Of a DNA stretch of 64,000 bases, positions 1 to 7,445 are shown piece by piece. Source of the stretch: a candidate division KSB1 bacterium (GTDB lineage: Bacteria > Zhuqueibacterota > Zhuqueibacteria > Zhuqueibacterales > Zhuqueibacteraceae); contig JAPDQB010000006.1 of NCBI GenBank assembly GCA_034506175.1, positions 1 to 64,000 on the forward strand, read 5' to 3'. The notes beneath the pieces were generated by a model. The model searched no databases. It was not told the origin of the DNA and worked only from the letters and a program-made list of their open reading frames with translations. The position numbers and the translations under genes are program-made. The stretch's first letter is position 1. Each line of letters opens with the position of its first letter.

Positions 1-1
1 G

Positions 2-115
2 CGAGCGGTGAGAACACGTCCACGACCTTATCCCGTTCTCGTCGGCGATCGAAAAAAGGTCCGAAAAAAATATATGCAAGAACTCAAAGCCCAGGCGCCT
101 GTCGTGAAAAGTTAG
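2..115 (+). CDS. Possible C-terminal tail of a gene cut by the window edge
   Basis: The second forward frame is open from the first base and ends at a TAG at 113-115, giving 37 residues with a charged stretch (GDRKKVRKKYMQELKA) that reads like the end of a real protein. No domain can be recognised from so short a piece. Frame 1 is also open to about 176, so the choice of frame rests only on residue composition. A REP-like repeat starts soon after the stop, which fits an intergenic region beginning there. Confidence 0.25.
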   Translation, partial: RAVRTRPRPYPVLVGDRKKVRKKYMQELKAQAPVVKS

Positions 116-139
116 TGACATTGGACATCTTGTCTGCAT

Positions 140-178
140 GCAGGCTGGAAGCCTGCGCTACGGCATTTTCGTGGTAAG
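140..178. repeat. Dispersed REP-like repeat, copy 1
   Basis: This 39-bp sequence opens with the palindrome GCAGGCTGGAAGCCTGC and recurs at 31659-31697 with two mismatches; a third, partial copy lies at 31619-31640. The palindrome and the dispersed placement in intergenic DNA are typical of REP elements. No coding function is seen. Confidence 0.7.
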
Positions 179-224
179 TGCCCATGCCCGGGCGCGGCAC
201 CCGATCATGATGAAAATAAACGTT

Positions 225-296
225 TGTCGTGTCGCCTTCAGGCGTTCAACTTTTGTCGGGAGCCCGACGCCTCAAGGCGCAACGACGAACTGATTT
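225..296. repeat. REP-like element with nested hairpins
   Basis: Two outer arms (around GCCTTCAGGC at 243-252 and CCTCAAGG near 270-277) are inverted copies of each other and enclose an inner palindrome GTCGGGAGCCCGAC. A diverged element of the same architecture lies inside the penicillin acylase gene at about 12640-12712. The rest of 116-372 shows no gene. Confidence 0.55.
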
Positions 297-372
297 TCAG
301 AGGAATCTTTTTGAAGCAGATTGCTCGCTTCGCTCGAAATGACAAATTTAAACTTGACATTGTCGAGATAAA

Positions 373-1107
373 ATGAATCACGTAGAAGCTCACCGTCTTC
401 GCTTAGCGGCGCACTTGAAAATCTTTGTCCGTTGGCAAAACTTTTTTTGCGCGATTGTTGTTTTGATATCGAGCCTGGGTTGTTCCACTGAGCTCGATTA
501 TCCGCAAAAGGCGCGGGAATTTTATGCGCGATATGCCAAGAGCCGCGAGGTCGCTTTGCTGATTCATTACAACATCAATCCGCGCGGCAATAAGCTTTAT
601 CTGCAAGAATGCGGGCTGCGCTTCATGCGAGCGCCGGAGGATACGATGAAAACCTGGGCGATTTATGAAAATTATCGGGACGACGATCCGCAGGCGAAGA
701 TCGAAATGCGCCACATTAAAATTGCCCAAACACCATTTGATGATTCCGGCAGGCGAGGCATGACGCCGGCGTACGAAACCGCAAGCGAGGTGGACACGAC
801 GGGAAACCGGGGCGAGGCTCTCTTGCACGTTCGCGACACGATTCGCGCCTTTCACCAGCTTGGCCTGCGCGAGGTGGTTTGCGGCGGCCAGAACGTCGTG
901 TATTTGGTGCACAAAGAATTTATGCTGATCTACGTTGCCGAGGCCGATCAAACGCCGGAGAGCATCAAAAATATCGCGGCCAAGCTGGATGAAAATTGGT
1001 ATTACGAGATTTCCCTGGAACATCAGGAAGCGCAGCGCCTGCGGCTGATCAACGTCTTGCGCGAATTTTGGGGCACGCTGCAACAGGCGGATACGACTAA
1101 AAACTAA
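373..1107 (+). CDS. Hypothetical lipoprotein
   Basis: This 244-residue protein has a hydrophobic stretch at about residues 24-36 that ends in a lipobox-like SSLGC with Cys37, so it is probably an exported lipoprotein. The N-region before the hydrophobic core is unusually long (about 20 residues). No Shine-Dalgarno sequence is evident before the ATG, but there is no better in-frame start. The mature part is mixed alpha/beta with no motif I recognise. It ends 45 bp before the SAM-hydrolase-like gene on the same strand, so the two may be cotranscribed. Confidence 0.75.
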   Translation: MNHVEAHRLRLAAHLKIFVRWQNFFCAIVVLISSLGCSTELDYPQKAREFYARYAKSREVALLIHYNINPRGNKLYLQECGLRFMRAPEDTMKTWAIYENYRDDDPQAKIEMRHIKIAQTPFDDSGRRGMTPAYETASEVDTTGNRGEALLHVRDTIRAFHQLGLREVVCGGQNVVYLVHKEFMLIYVAEADQTPESIKNIAAKLDENWYYEISLEHQEAQRLRLINVLREFWGTLQQADTTKN

Positions 1108-1152
1108 GCGGCCAGCGAAAAACGCGAATCAAATGCTACAGGAATCAAAGCG

Positions 1153-2046
1153 ATGAAAAAATTATTGATTTTACTCGTTACATTTTTAGTCACAGTTACC
1201 TCCCAATGCTGGCCGCAATCGGCGTTGGTTTTTCTTACTGATTTCGGCTTGAAAGATGGCGCGGTGGCCAGCATGAAAGGCGTGGCGTTCGGCGTCAATC
1301 CCAATCTCAAAATGTTCGACGTGACGCATGAGATTCCCAATTACAATATCTGGGAAGCGGCGTATCAATTGAAACAAACCGCGCCGTACTGGCCGCCGGG
1401 CACGGTGTTCGTTGCGGTGGTCGATCCGGGCGTTGGTACCGATCGCAAATCCATCGTGCTCAAAACCAAAACCGGCCATTATTTCGTCACGCCGGATAAC
1501 GGCACGTTGACGTTTGTCGCCGAAGACATGGGAATCGCGGAAGTGCGGCAAATCGATGAGAAGGTCAATCGGCTGCCCGGCTCGGAAAGATCGTACACGT
1601 TTCACGGCCGCGACGTGTATGCCTACACCGGCGCGCGGCTCGCTTCCGGCGTCATCGCTTTCGAGCACGTCGGCCCTCGGCTCGAATCAAAGGTGGTTGC
1701 CATTTCTTACGAAAAGTCGCGCTTTGAAAATGGCGCCGTGCAGGGAAATATTCCAATTCTCGATGCACAATACGGCAACGTGTGGACGAACATCGACGAA
1801 GCGATTTTCAAAAAGTTGGGCGTGGAGTATGGCACGATGGTTTCAGTGCAGATTGAAAACGAAAGCCGTATCGTTTATGAGGGCAAAATGCCTTTCGTCC
1901 GCACTTTTGGCGAGGCGCCGGTTGGCTGGCCGCTGCTTTATCTCAACAGCCTGCTCAAGGTTTCCTTCGCCATCAATCAAGGCAATTTTGCAAAGGTACA
2001 TGGCATCGGTTCCGGACCGGGCTGGCAGGTTAAAATTGAAAAGTAG
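1153..2046 (+). CDS. Exported SAM hydrolase / DUF62-type protein
   Basis: The protein (297 residues) matches the S-adenosyl-L-methionine hydroxide adenosyltransferase family (DUF62, related to fluorinase), which hydrolyses SAM to adenosine and methionine. Family landmarks seen are FLTDFGLKDG near the start of the domain, VDPGVGT at about residue 95, TPDNGTL at about 115, and a C-terminal beta domain (about 190-297). Length is close to the family norm of 260-290. The oddity is a clear signal peptide (MKKLLILLVTFLVTVTSQ) ahead of the domain; most family members are cytoplasmic. Family assignment is firm, substrate in an exported setting is not. Confidence 0.85.
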   Translation: MKKLLILLVTFLVTVTSQCWPQSALVFLTDFGLKDGAVASMKGVAFGVNPNLKMFDVTHEIPNYNIWEAAYQLKQTAPYWPPGTVFVAVVDPGVGTDRKSIVLKTKTGHYFVTPDNGTLTFVAEDMGIAEVRQIDEKVNRLPGSERSYTFHGRDVYAYTGARLASGVIAFEHVGPRLESKVVAISYEKSRFENGAVQGNIPILDAQYGNVWTNIDEAIFKKLGVEYGTMVSVQIENESRIVYEGKMPFVRTFGEAPVGWPLLYLNSLLKVSFAINQGNFAKVHGIGSGPGWQVKIEK

Positions 2047-2110
2047 AAAAGGCCAGACTCATTCATCCCCTCTTGAATGAACCCAGCCTTGTTCTGAAAA
2101 CGCTGCGCCT

Positions 2111-2839
2111 TTAAGGCCACAACCTGACGTCTTTGATGTCAAACCCTTCGACGGACAGCTTGTAAGTCGCCGGCACGAAATCTTTGAAGATGACGAGGCC
2201 ATTTTGATCGGAAATTTGGCGATCCAACTCGACGTCATCCTCGGAAAAGATTTTGGCTGGTCGGCCGGCGGCGCCGACGTCGATCTTCAAATCTCTCGTG
2301 CAGGTCGTCTGAATTTGCGCGGTGCCGGCAGGGTGATTGCCCAGGAAAGCCGGGGCCGCCGACGGCGTCAAAGCCAACACGATGCGATCAACCAACGCAT
2401 CGACTTTGCCAGCGAGCGATTCGACGAGGTCCGCCAGGGGAGAGTCTCCCTGATTCGCCGCCAGAATTGCTTCGATCTTTTGCGCGAGCGAGGCCGGCAC
2501 AGGATAGCCGAGCGCCATGACATTTTCATAAGAAATCTCCGTTGCCAGACGCCTTTCCAGATTTTGGCAGATGGCGCATTCCTTCAAATGACTTTTCAAA
2601 ACTACCCCCGCTGCTGTCGTTATTTTACCGTCGAGATAATCCGATAAATTGTCCATGACGATTTCACATTCGCGCCCGTTTTCTTGTTGGATGTCATTGA
2701 GCGCCTGCTGCAGCACCAGCGCTTGTTCGTAACAATTGCGACAGGCGTCGAGATGGGCACGCAAGGCGTTCTTTTCCTGCGGCGCTTGAAACTCGTTGAC
2801 CAGGTAGAGCAACAGATCGTTTTTTGTTGGACATTCCAT
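2111..2839 (-). CDS. Zinc-finger (zf-HC2) anti-sigma factor, soluble, two ZAS motifs
   Basis: This is the last gene of the sigma/CHAT operon (242 residues). I place the start at 2839 because GGGAGG sits seven bases before it and because an earlier start would overlap the sigma gene. Two His-Cys zinc motifs are visible, HLDACRNC at about residue 29 and HLKECAIC at about 82, each typical of zf-HC2 anti-sigma domains that clamp ECF sigma factors. There is no transmembrane helix, unlike many anti-sigma factors. The last 50 residues look like a small beta-sandwich. It follows the sigma gene by 17 bp, so it is the likely cognate inhibitor. Binding is inferred. Confidence 0.85.
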   Translation of the reverse strand: MECPTKNDLLLYLVNEFQAPQEKNALRAHLDACRNCYEQALVLQQALNDIQQENGRECEIVMDNLSDYLDGKITTAAGVVLKSHLKECAICQNLERRLATEISYENVMALGYPVPASLAQKIEAILAANQGDSPLADLVESLAGKVDALVDRIVLALTPSAAPAFLGNHPAGTAQIQTTCTRDLKIDVGAAGRPAKIFSEDDVELDRQISDQNGLVIFKDFVPATYKLSVEGFDIKDVRLWP

Positions 2840-2856
2840 GATAACCTCCCAAAGTT

Positions 2857-3474
2857 TTAAAAGTAGTTTTTCCTGATGCAAATCCGCAGCCGCTTTTGCC
2901 CGCGATACAAATGGCTGCCGACCACCCCGGGGGAAAGTTCCAACAGCGCCGCCATTTGCCGCTGCTTCATTCCATACAACCACAAGCAGGTGATGAGCTT
3001 GACGGCCACGTTTTTGAACAAACGCAGGCAAGCGCCAACCACGCGATGCAATTCCTGCCACAGCAAGTTTTCGTCCGCCAATAGGGCGTTGGGATTGGGA
3101 AGCTGATCGATGAGGCTTTTTTCAACGCCATCGCTCGTCATCAATTCATCAAGCGACAGGAATTGGCGTTTTATCAATTTCAAACGCCGGCGGTAATCGT
3201 TGATGACTTGATTGCGGATGATCAAGCCGAGATAGCTTTCGAATGAGCATTCGAAGCGGAATGTTTTCAGCCCATTCATCAGCCTCATGCAGATTTGCTG
3301 GGTATAATCTTCCGCCTCGGCAACCGGAACTCTTTTGGCGCGCAGTGCTTTGAAGATGTATTGCCAGTAGTTGTATTGCCGCATCAACTGATTGAAGGCG
3401 TTACCGTCGCCCTGTTGATAGTTCCGAATCAGCCTGTTGACGGCTTCGGCGCGCAATTCTTTGGCATCGGCCAT
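2857..3474 (-). CDS. ECF-type RNA polymerase sigma factor
   Basis: The 205-residue protein has a sigma-70 region 2 (about residues 25-95, including the core-binding and -10 recognition stretch ending in LGLIIRNQVINDYRR) and a region 4 helix-turn-helix at about 145-200 (MAALLELSPGVVGSHLYRG). Regions 1 and 3 are missing, as expected for the ECF class. GAGGG lies a few bases before the ATG. It sits 25 bp after the CHASE2-CHAT gene and 17 bp before its probable anti-sigma factor, so it should be released in response to whatever the CHAT protein senses. Confidence 0.9.
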   Translation of the reverse strand: MADAKELRAEAVNRLIRNYQQGDGNAFNQLMRQYNYWQYIFKALRAKRVPVAEAEDYTQQICMRLMNGLKTFRFECSFESYLGLIIRNQVINDYRRRLKLIKRQFLSLDELMTSDGVEKSLIDQLPNPNALLADENLLWQELHRVVGACLRLFKNVAVKLITCLWLYGMKQRQMAALLELSPGVVGSHLYRGQKRLRICIRKNYF

Positions 3475-3499
3475 GTTTTCCCTCGTGATTTTTGGCGCG

Positions 3500-5956
3500 T
3501 TAAAACTTCAACGTTGGATCGCCATACAAGGTGTAGAAATAACGCGTGATGTCGTGATCCGGATCGTAATCGTGCCTGGGATCTGGCTTGCCCAGGTCGT
3601 TGATGGTCAGGCGCAGGGCCTCGCCGGCGGCAAGATTTCTGGCGACAAAATATTCGTAAAAAATCTGCGCAAAACGGCCGGCGGTTCGTTCATAAACATC
3701 GAAATTGGTCACAATGCACGCGCCGGCGCCGCACGCCAGAAATTCGGTGCAGAGATTGTCCATTTTGTCCCGTTTGTCCGACAATCGTCCGGAGCTGCAG
3801 GCATTGAGAAAAACCAGCGGCCGCGAGGAAAAAGACAATCCGAAAGCGCCGGAAATCGTGTTGGATTTTAAATAATCGTTTTCTCCGACATCGAGAAAAT
3901 TTCTTTCCGCATGGCCGGCATAATGAATGAGACGCAAGTTATAGCCTTCGGTGCAGGCTTTGGTCAGACGATTCAAAAAATCCTGGCACTTTTCGCGAAC
4001 GACCAACGTCGAACAATCCTGCCAGGTCAGTTGCTCGTGTAATTTGGTGATCTGGCCGCGAACGAGATTTAATTGTTTGTGCGGATGGCCTTGCCAGTCG
4101 CCGTAATACAGCACGGCCATGCGCCCGGCGTTCTTGTCCAGCCTGGATTTTGGCTCCGGCCGCTCAAGCTTGGCGGCCTGCTCTTTCGCCGGATCGAAAA
4201 AAGTGAACCCCAGGCTGTAGTTTTCGCAAAGCAGATTTTGAGTTCCTTCGCTCATGGCCCAATGCCAGGGAATCCTGAGGTTCGTCACCGCCAGTTTGAG
4301 TGGGAATGAAGGCGCGTTATTCTTCGACAGTTCTCTAAAGGCTTGCTTCAAGCCAAAATCGTTGGCAATGCGCCTGCTGATTTTCTTCAGTTCCTCGCCA
4401 AGATTGTCCGGGCCTTGCGCCTCGCTTGCCTGCGAATACCTTTCCCAAAGTTTTTGAATATCGTGTTCGAGCTTGTTGAGGTTGTTCCGATGAACCGGCG
4501 GTGAAACTTTGATCTCCGGCTCGAATGGCATCATGACCGAATCGCCAGGCTCGATGAGTTTTAACCAATGAATAAAGTTGTAGTTTTCACGCTCTTCATG
4601 CGCGTCGATGGCAAGGAAATAATACGGCGCGGGCGCCAATGAATTGAACTGCTTTCGCAGCCGTGATTCAACCCGGGAATTCGCAATCTCGCGGATGCGG
4701 CTCTTGATCATTTTTTGCCGTTTTAAGGCCGACACGTGAAGATAAACGCCCTGCATCGCTGCCGCGAGCAGGATGAAGCAAATCACCGAAACCAGCGGCG
4801 TAATGATCCGGCCTTGATCGAAAACCACGAACGTCAGCGCCGAATATCCCAACAGCAGCAGCGCGACACCGGCAATTTGAATTGAAAGCTTGTAAGACGA
4901 GAAAAGCCAAAACAGCAGGGCGCCAACGATGAAAAGAATCGCCAGCTCAGCGCCACGCGGAGTCCTGATTAAAAATTGCTCGCGCAGAATGTTGTCGACA
5001 ATGGTGGCATGAATAAAAACGCCCGGAAATAAATTGGAAAATGGCGTATAAAACTTGTCGGCATCGATGATGCTGCCGATCAGTACGATTTTGTTTTTGA
5101 AAATCTCATTCTCAACGAAGCGGGCGGAATCAGCAAGCGCTTGCCGGCACAAGTCGTAGACCTCATGGAAAGAATGGCGCTGCGCAAAAACGGATTCGTC
5201 GCCCGGATAATTGATCTCATATTCGCCGAATTTATTGATCGGAATTCGAATCGGCTCGCGGCCGGCCGGAAAGAGCGCCAGCTTGCCGTCGCTGGCTTTG
5301 ATTTGATCATCCGTCATGCCGAAGTATACTTTGACGATTGCCAAAGCAAAGGCCGCACGGGCGGAATCGCTGGTTATGTACAACGGCACGAATCGCACTT
5401 TAGAGGTGACGGTGTCAGTCAGAAAATTGGCGTGGCCAAGCCGAATGCGGGGATCGCGCAATCCCGGAAGCAGATTGACACCATCGACGCCCAAAATAAA
5501 ACCGCGATATTCCTGAACGCCAACGGTTTTCGGCGAAGGATTGAAATTGCCCGGCTCTTCAACTTTACTATTATGTAAAAAAGCAGTCACTGCATTCGGC
5601 GTATGCAAAAAAGTCGCGCACAGCAAGCTATCGCTCACCGGTGCTTTTTTTTCTTCGAAGAAAAAATCAACCGCAATCACGCGCGCTTGCATTTTTGCCA
5701 AACCCTTGACCATCGTGGCAATGGCTTCTCGAAAAGCCGGCCCCGGCTCGAGTTTAGCCGCGGAAGAATCATCCCACAAAACCAGCGCAAGCGTGGAGTC
5801 GGCGCTGCTTTCCCCGCGATAAACGAAGCGGCTCTCGAGGGCAGCGCCTTCCAAAATCCTCGCCGCGTGCGTGTTGGCCAAGGCGATGGCAAAAATTGCT
5901 GCCACGAGAAAAATCAGCACGGGGACGAATCGTCTTATTTTTGGCATAAGCCTCAT
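3500..5956 (-). CDS. CHASE2 sensor fused to CHAT caspase-like protease
   Basis: The 818-residue protein starts with a membrane anchor (about 8-28), then an extracytoplasmic CHASE2 sensor (about 35-330), three membrane helices (about 345-415), a linker, and a CHAT domain (about 520-818). The CHAT domain keeps the caspase-type dyad: His682 in HYAGHAE and Cys720 in LNACSSG. CHASE2 domains sense small molecules or stress outside the membrane; CHAT domains are proteases of the separase/caspase clan. A second ATG three codons on (5947) has a GAGG just upstream and may be the true start. The gene leads directly into the sigma and anti-sigma genes, suggesting that signal-activated proteolysis controls the sigma factor. 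That link is inference. Confidence 0.9.
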   Translation of the reverse strand: MRLMPKIRRFVPVLIFLVAAIFAIALANTHAARILEGAALESRFVYRGESSADSTLALVLWDDSSAAKLEPGPAFREAIATMVKGLAKMQARVIAVDFFFEEKKAPVSDSLLCATFLHTPNAVTAFLHNSKVEEPGNFNPSPKTVGVQEYRGFILGVDGVNLLPGLRDPRIRLGHANFLTDTVTSKVRFVPLYITSDSARAAFALAIVKVYFGMTDDQIKASDGKLALFPAGREPIRIPINKFGEYEINYPGDESVFAQRHSFHEVYDLCRQALADSARFVENEIFKNKIVLIGSIIDADKFYTPFSNLFPGVFIHATIVDNILREQFLIRTPRGAELAILFIVGALLFWLFSSYKLSIQIAGVALLLLGYSALTFVVFDQGRIITPLVSVICFILLAAAMQGVYLHVSALKRQKMIKSRIREIANSRVESRLRKQFNSLAPAPYYFLAIDAHEERENYNFIHWLKLIEPGDSVMMPFEPEIKVSPPVHRNNLNKLEHDIQKLWERYSQASEAQGPDNLGEELKKISRRIANDFGLKQAFRELSKNNAPSFPLKLAVTNLRIPWHWAMSEGTQNLLCENYSLGFTFFDPAKEQAAKLERPEPKSRLDKNAGRMAVLYYGDWQGHPHKQLNLVRGQITKLHEQLTWQDCSTLVVREKCQDFLNRLTKACTEGYNLRLIHYAGHAERNFLDVGENDYLKSNTISGAFGLSFSSRPLVFLNACSSGRLSDKRDKMDNLCTEFLACGAGACIVTNFDVYERTAGRFAQIFYEYFVARNLAAGEALRLTINDLGKPDPRHDYDPDHDITRYFYTLYGDPTLKF

Positions 5957-5970
5957 GCGAAATTATTGAT

Positions 5971-6074
5971 TAAGGGGGTGAGATTTAATAATTTGGACAT
6001 TTTAAATCGCACTGGGTCATAAATACAACGGCTTATGCAATTAACATGGGTAAGTTATTTTATCTCACCCCCTA
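5971..6074. promoter_or_regulatory. 12-bp inverted repeat between peptide and CHAT genes
   Basis: AGGGGGTGAGAT at 5973-5984 is repeated in inverse at 6062-6073, about 77 bp apart, in the gap between the small repeat peptide and the CHASE2-CHAT gene. The distal arm overlaps the stop codon of the peptide gene. It could be an operator pair or form a long stem in the transcript; no T-run follows, so a simple terminator is unlikely. Confidence 0.4.
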
Positions 6075-6341
6075 AACAGCCACGCTGTTTTTGGGACTAC
6101 CGCCGGGTATCGGAGGTCTTGGCTTGCTTTCTTCCGCCGTGATGCTTCTGGGAGTTCCACCGCCGACCGGGGGCCTTGGTTTATTTTTGGGTTGTCGCCG
6201 GCCAACGGATCGACTGCTTTTAGGGCTCCCGCCACCTGCCGGAGGTCTTGGGTTGTTTAGAGTCCGTCGAACACCAGTCGCTTTTTTGCTTTTACGGCTG
6301 CCGGCTCTACTTTTTTTTCCGGCCTTTGTTTTCATCGCCAT
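6072..6341 (-). CDS. Small basic peptide with three PRPPxxGG repeats
   Basis: This 89-residue, Lys/Arg-rich protein has a basic N-terminal third and then three repeats of the pattern PRPP-x-x-GG-[ST]-P-[KR]-[SN], at about residues 31, 55 and 73. The start at 6341 is well supported by AAGGGAGG six bases upstream. There is no signal peptide or membrane helix, and the sequence looks disordered. It is the first gene of the CHASE2-CHAT operon (115 bp spacing), so it may be a substrate, ligand or effector of the CHAT protease or a target of the sigma circuit. I do not recognise the family. Confidence 0.8.
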   Translation of the reverse strand: MAMKTKAGKKSRAGSRKSKKATGVRRTLNNPRPPAGGGSPKSSRSVGRRQPKNKPRPPVGGGTPRSITAEESKPRPPIPGGSPKNSVAV

Positions 6342-6592
6342 TTTAAACCTCCCTTAAAAATTTGAGTGTTTTGTGCTTGCCTGGGCTGCATCAATCATCG
6401 AGGTGATCATTTGGAACCCAGGCGGGATCGCGTCGCCATTTATATTAGACACAGGAAAATCAAAATTATTGCACTAAAATTTCCGGAAAGGCCGTTCCAT
6501 TCAAATTCCCGCTTAAAAGCTATAATTGTCGCCGTAAAAATGCAACATAATTTCTTGCAAAACGGAAAGAAATTTTGCAAATTGATACAAGC
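6342..6592. other. Divergent intergenic region
   Basis: This 251-bp AT-rich gap separates the minus-strand CHAT operon from the plus-strand methyltransferase, so it must hold both promoters. I could not identify convincing -35/-10 boxes or an ECF-type GGAAC/GTC pair with correct spacing. Confidence 0.4.
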
Positions 6593-7339
6593 ATGAATTT
6601 CAAAGATCATTTCTCCACACAAGCGGCTGATTATGCCAAATACCGCCCGCACTATCCGCCGGCGTTATTTGAATATTTGGCGTCGATTTCCCCGGCAAAA
6701 AAAGTTGCCTGGGATTGCGGCACCGGCAATGGCCAGGCGGCGCAGGGGTTGGCGTCGCATTTTGATCTCGTGATTGCCACCGATCCGAGCGAGAAGCAAA
6801 TTTGCCACGCCCTTCCACACCAAAGAATTAAATACGTTGTCGCGCCGGCGGAGCAAACCGACATCGCGCCGCAGACGGTTGATCTCATCACGGTGATGCA
6901 GGCGCTGCACTGGTTCGATCACGAAAAATTTTACGCCGAAGCCCGTCGCGTCTCGCAGCCACGGGGGATTATTGCCGTGTCGATGTATAACTTGCTTTAT
7001 TCCGAACCGAAAGTCACCGCCATCGTCAATGAGTTTTATTTCGACGTCGTTGGTCCGTATTGGCCGCCGGAGAGAAAACACATTGAATCGGACTATCGCA
7101 CCATCCCGTTTCCATTTGCCGAAATCAAGCCGCCGGCCTTTAGTTTGGAAACGCAGTGGAATCTCAACGAGCTCTTGGGTTATTTGAATACCTGGTCGGC
7201 GACGCAACGATATATTTCCGAAAACGGCTCGCATCCCTTGGAGAAAATCATGGACAAATTCGCCAGGGCCTGGGGCAATCCTGAAATGAAGAAACGTATT
7301 GCGTGGCCTTTGCTTTTGCGCATTGGAAAAGTAACCTGA
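6593..7339 (+). CDS. Class I SAM-dependent methyltransferase
   Basis: This protein (248 residues) shows the class I motif I WDCGTGNGQAAQGL at about residues 40-53 and an acidic residue at the end of strand 2 (VIATDPSEKQI). The post-I region and the LHWFD segment resemble the Methyltransf_11 family of small-molecule methyltransferases (Tam/YafE-like). I take the ATG at 6593; a TTG six codons earlier is possible. The substrate cannot be told from sequence. It stands alone, between the CHAT operon and the peptidase. Confidence 0.85.
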   Translation: MNFKDHFSTQAADYAKYRPHYPPALFEYLASISPAKKVAWDCGTGNGQAAQGLASHFDLVIATDPSEKQICHALPHQRIKYVVAPAEQTDIAPQTVDLITVMQALHWFDHEKFYAEARRVSQPRGIIAVSMYNLLYSEPKVTAIVNEFYFDVVGPYWPPERKHIESDYRTIPFPFAEIKPPAFSLETQWNLNELLGYLNTWSATQRYISENGSHPLEKIMDKFARAWGNPEMKKRIAWPLLLRIGKVT

Positions 7340-7445
7340 AACAGCGAACCGCAAAAACCTCTTGCTACATTCGATTGGTTAATTATCTTTTAATAAGCTG
7401 GAAGGTGTTGAAATTTTTCATCTCACCAATTTCAAGGAAAGCCTG

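Noticed and set aside
6342..6592. ECF-type promoter for autoregulation of the CHAT operon
   Set aside because: A GGAAC occurs on the minus strand near 6493-6497 but no -10 element lies at correct spacing.
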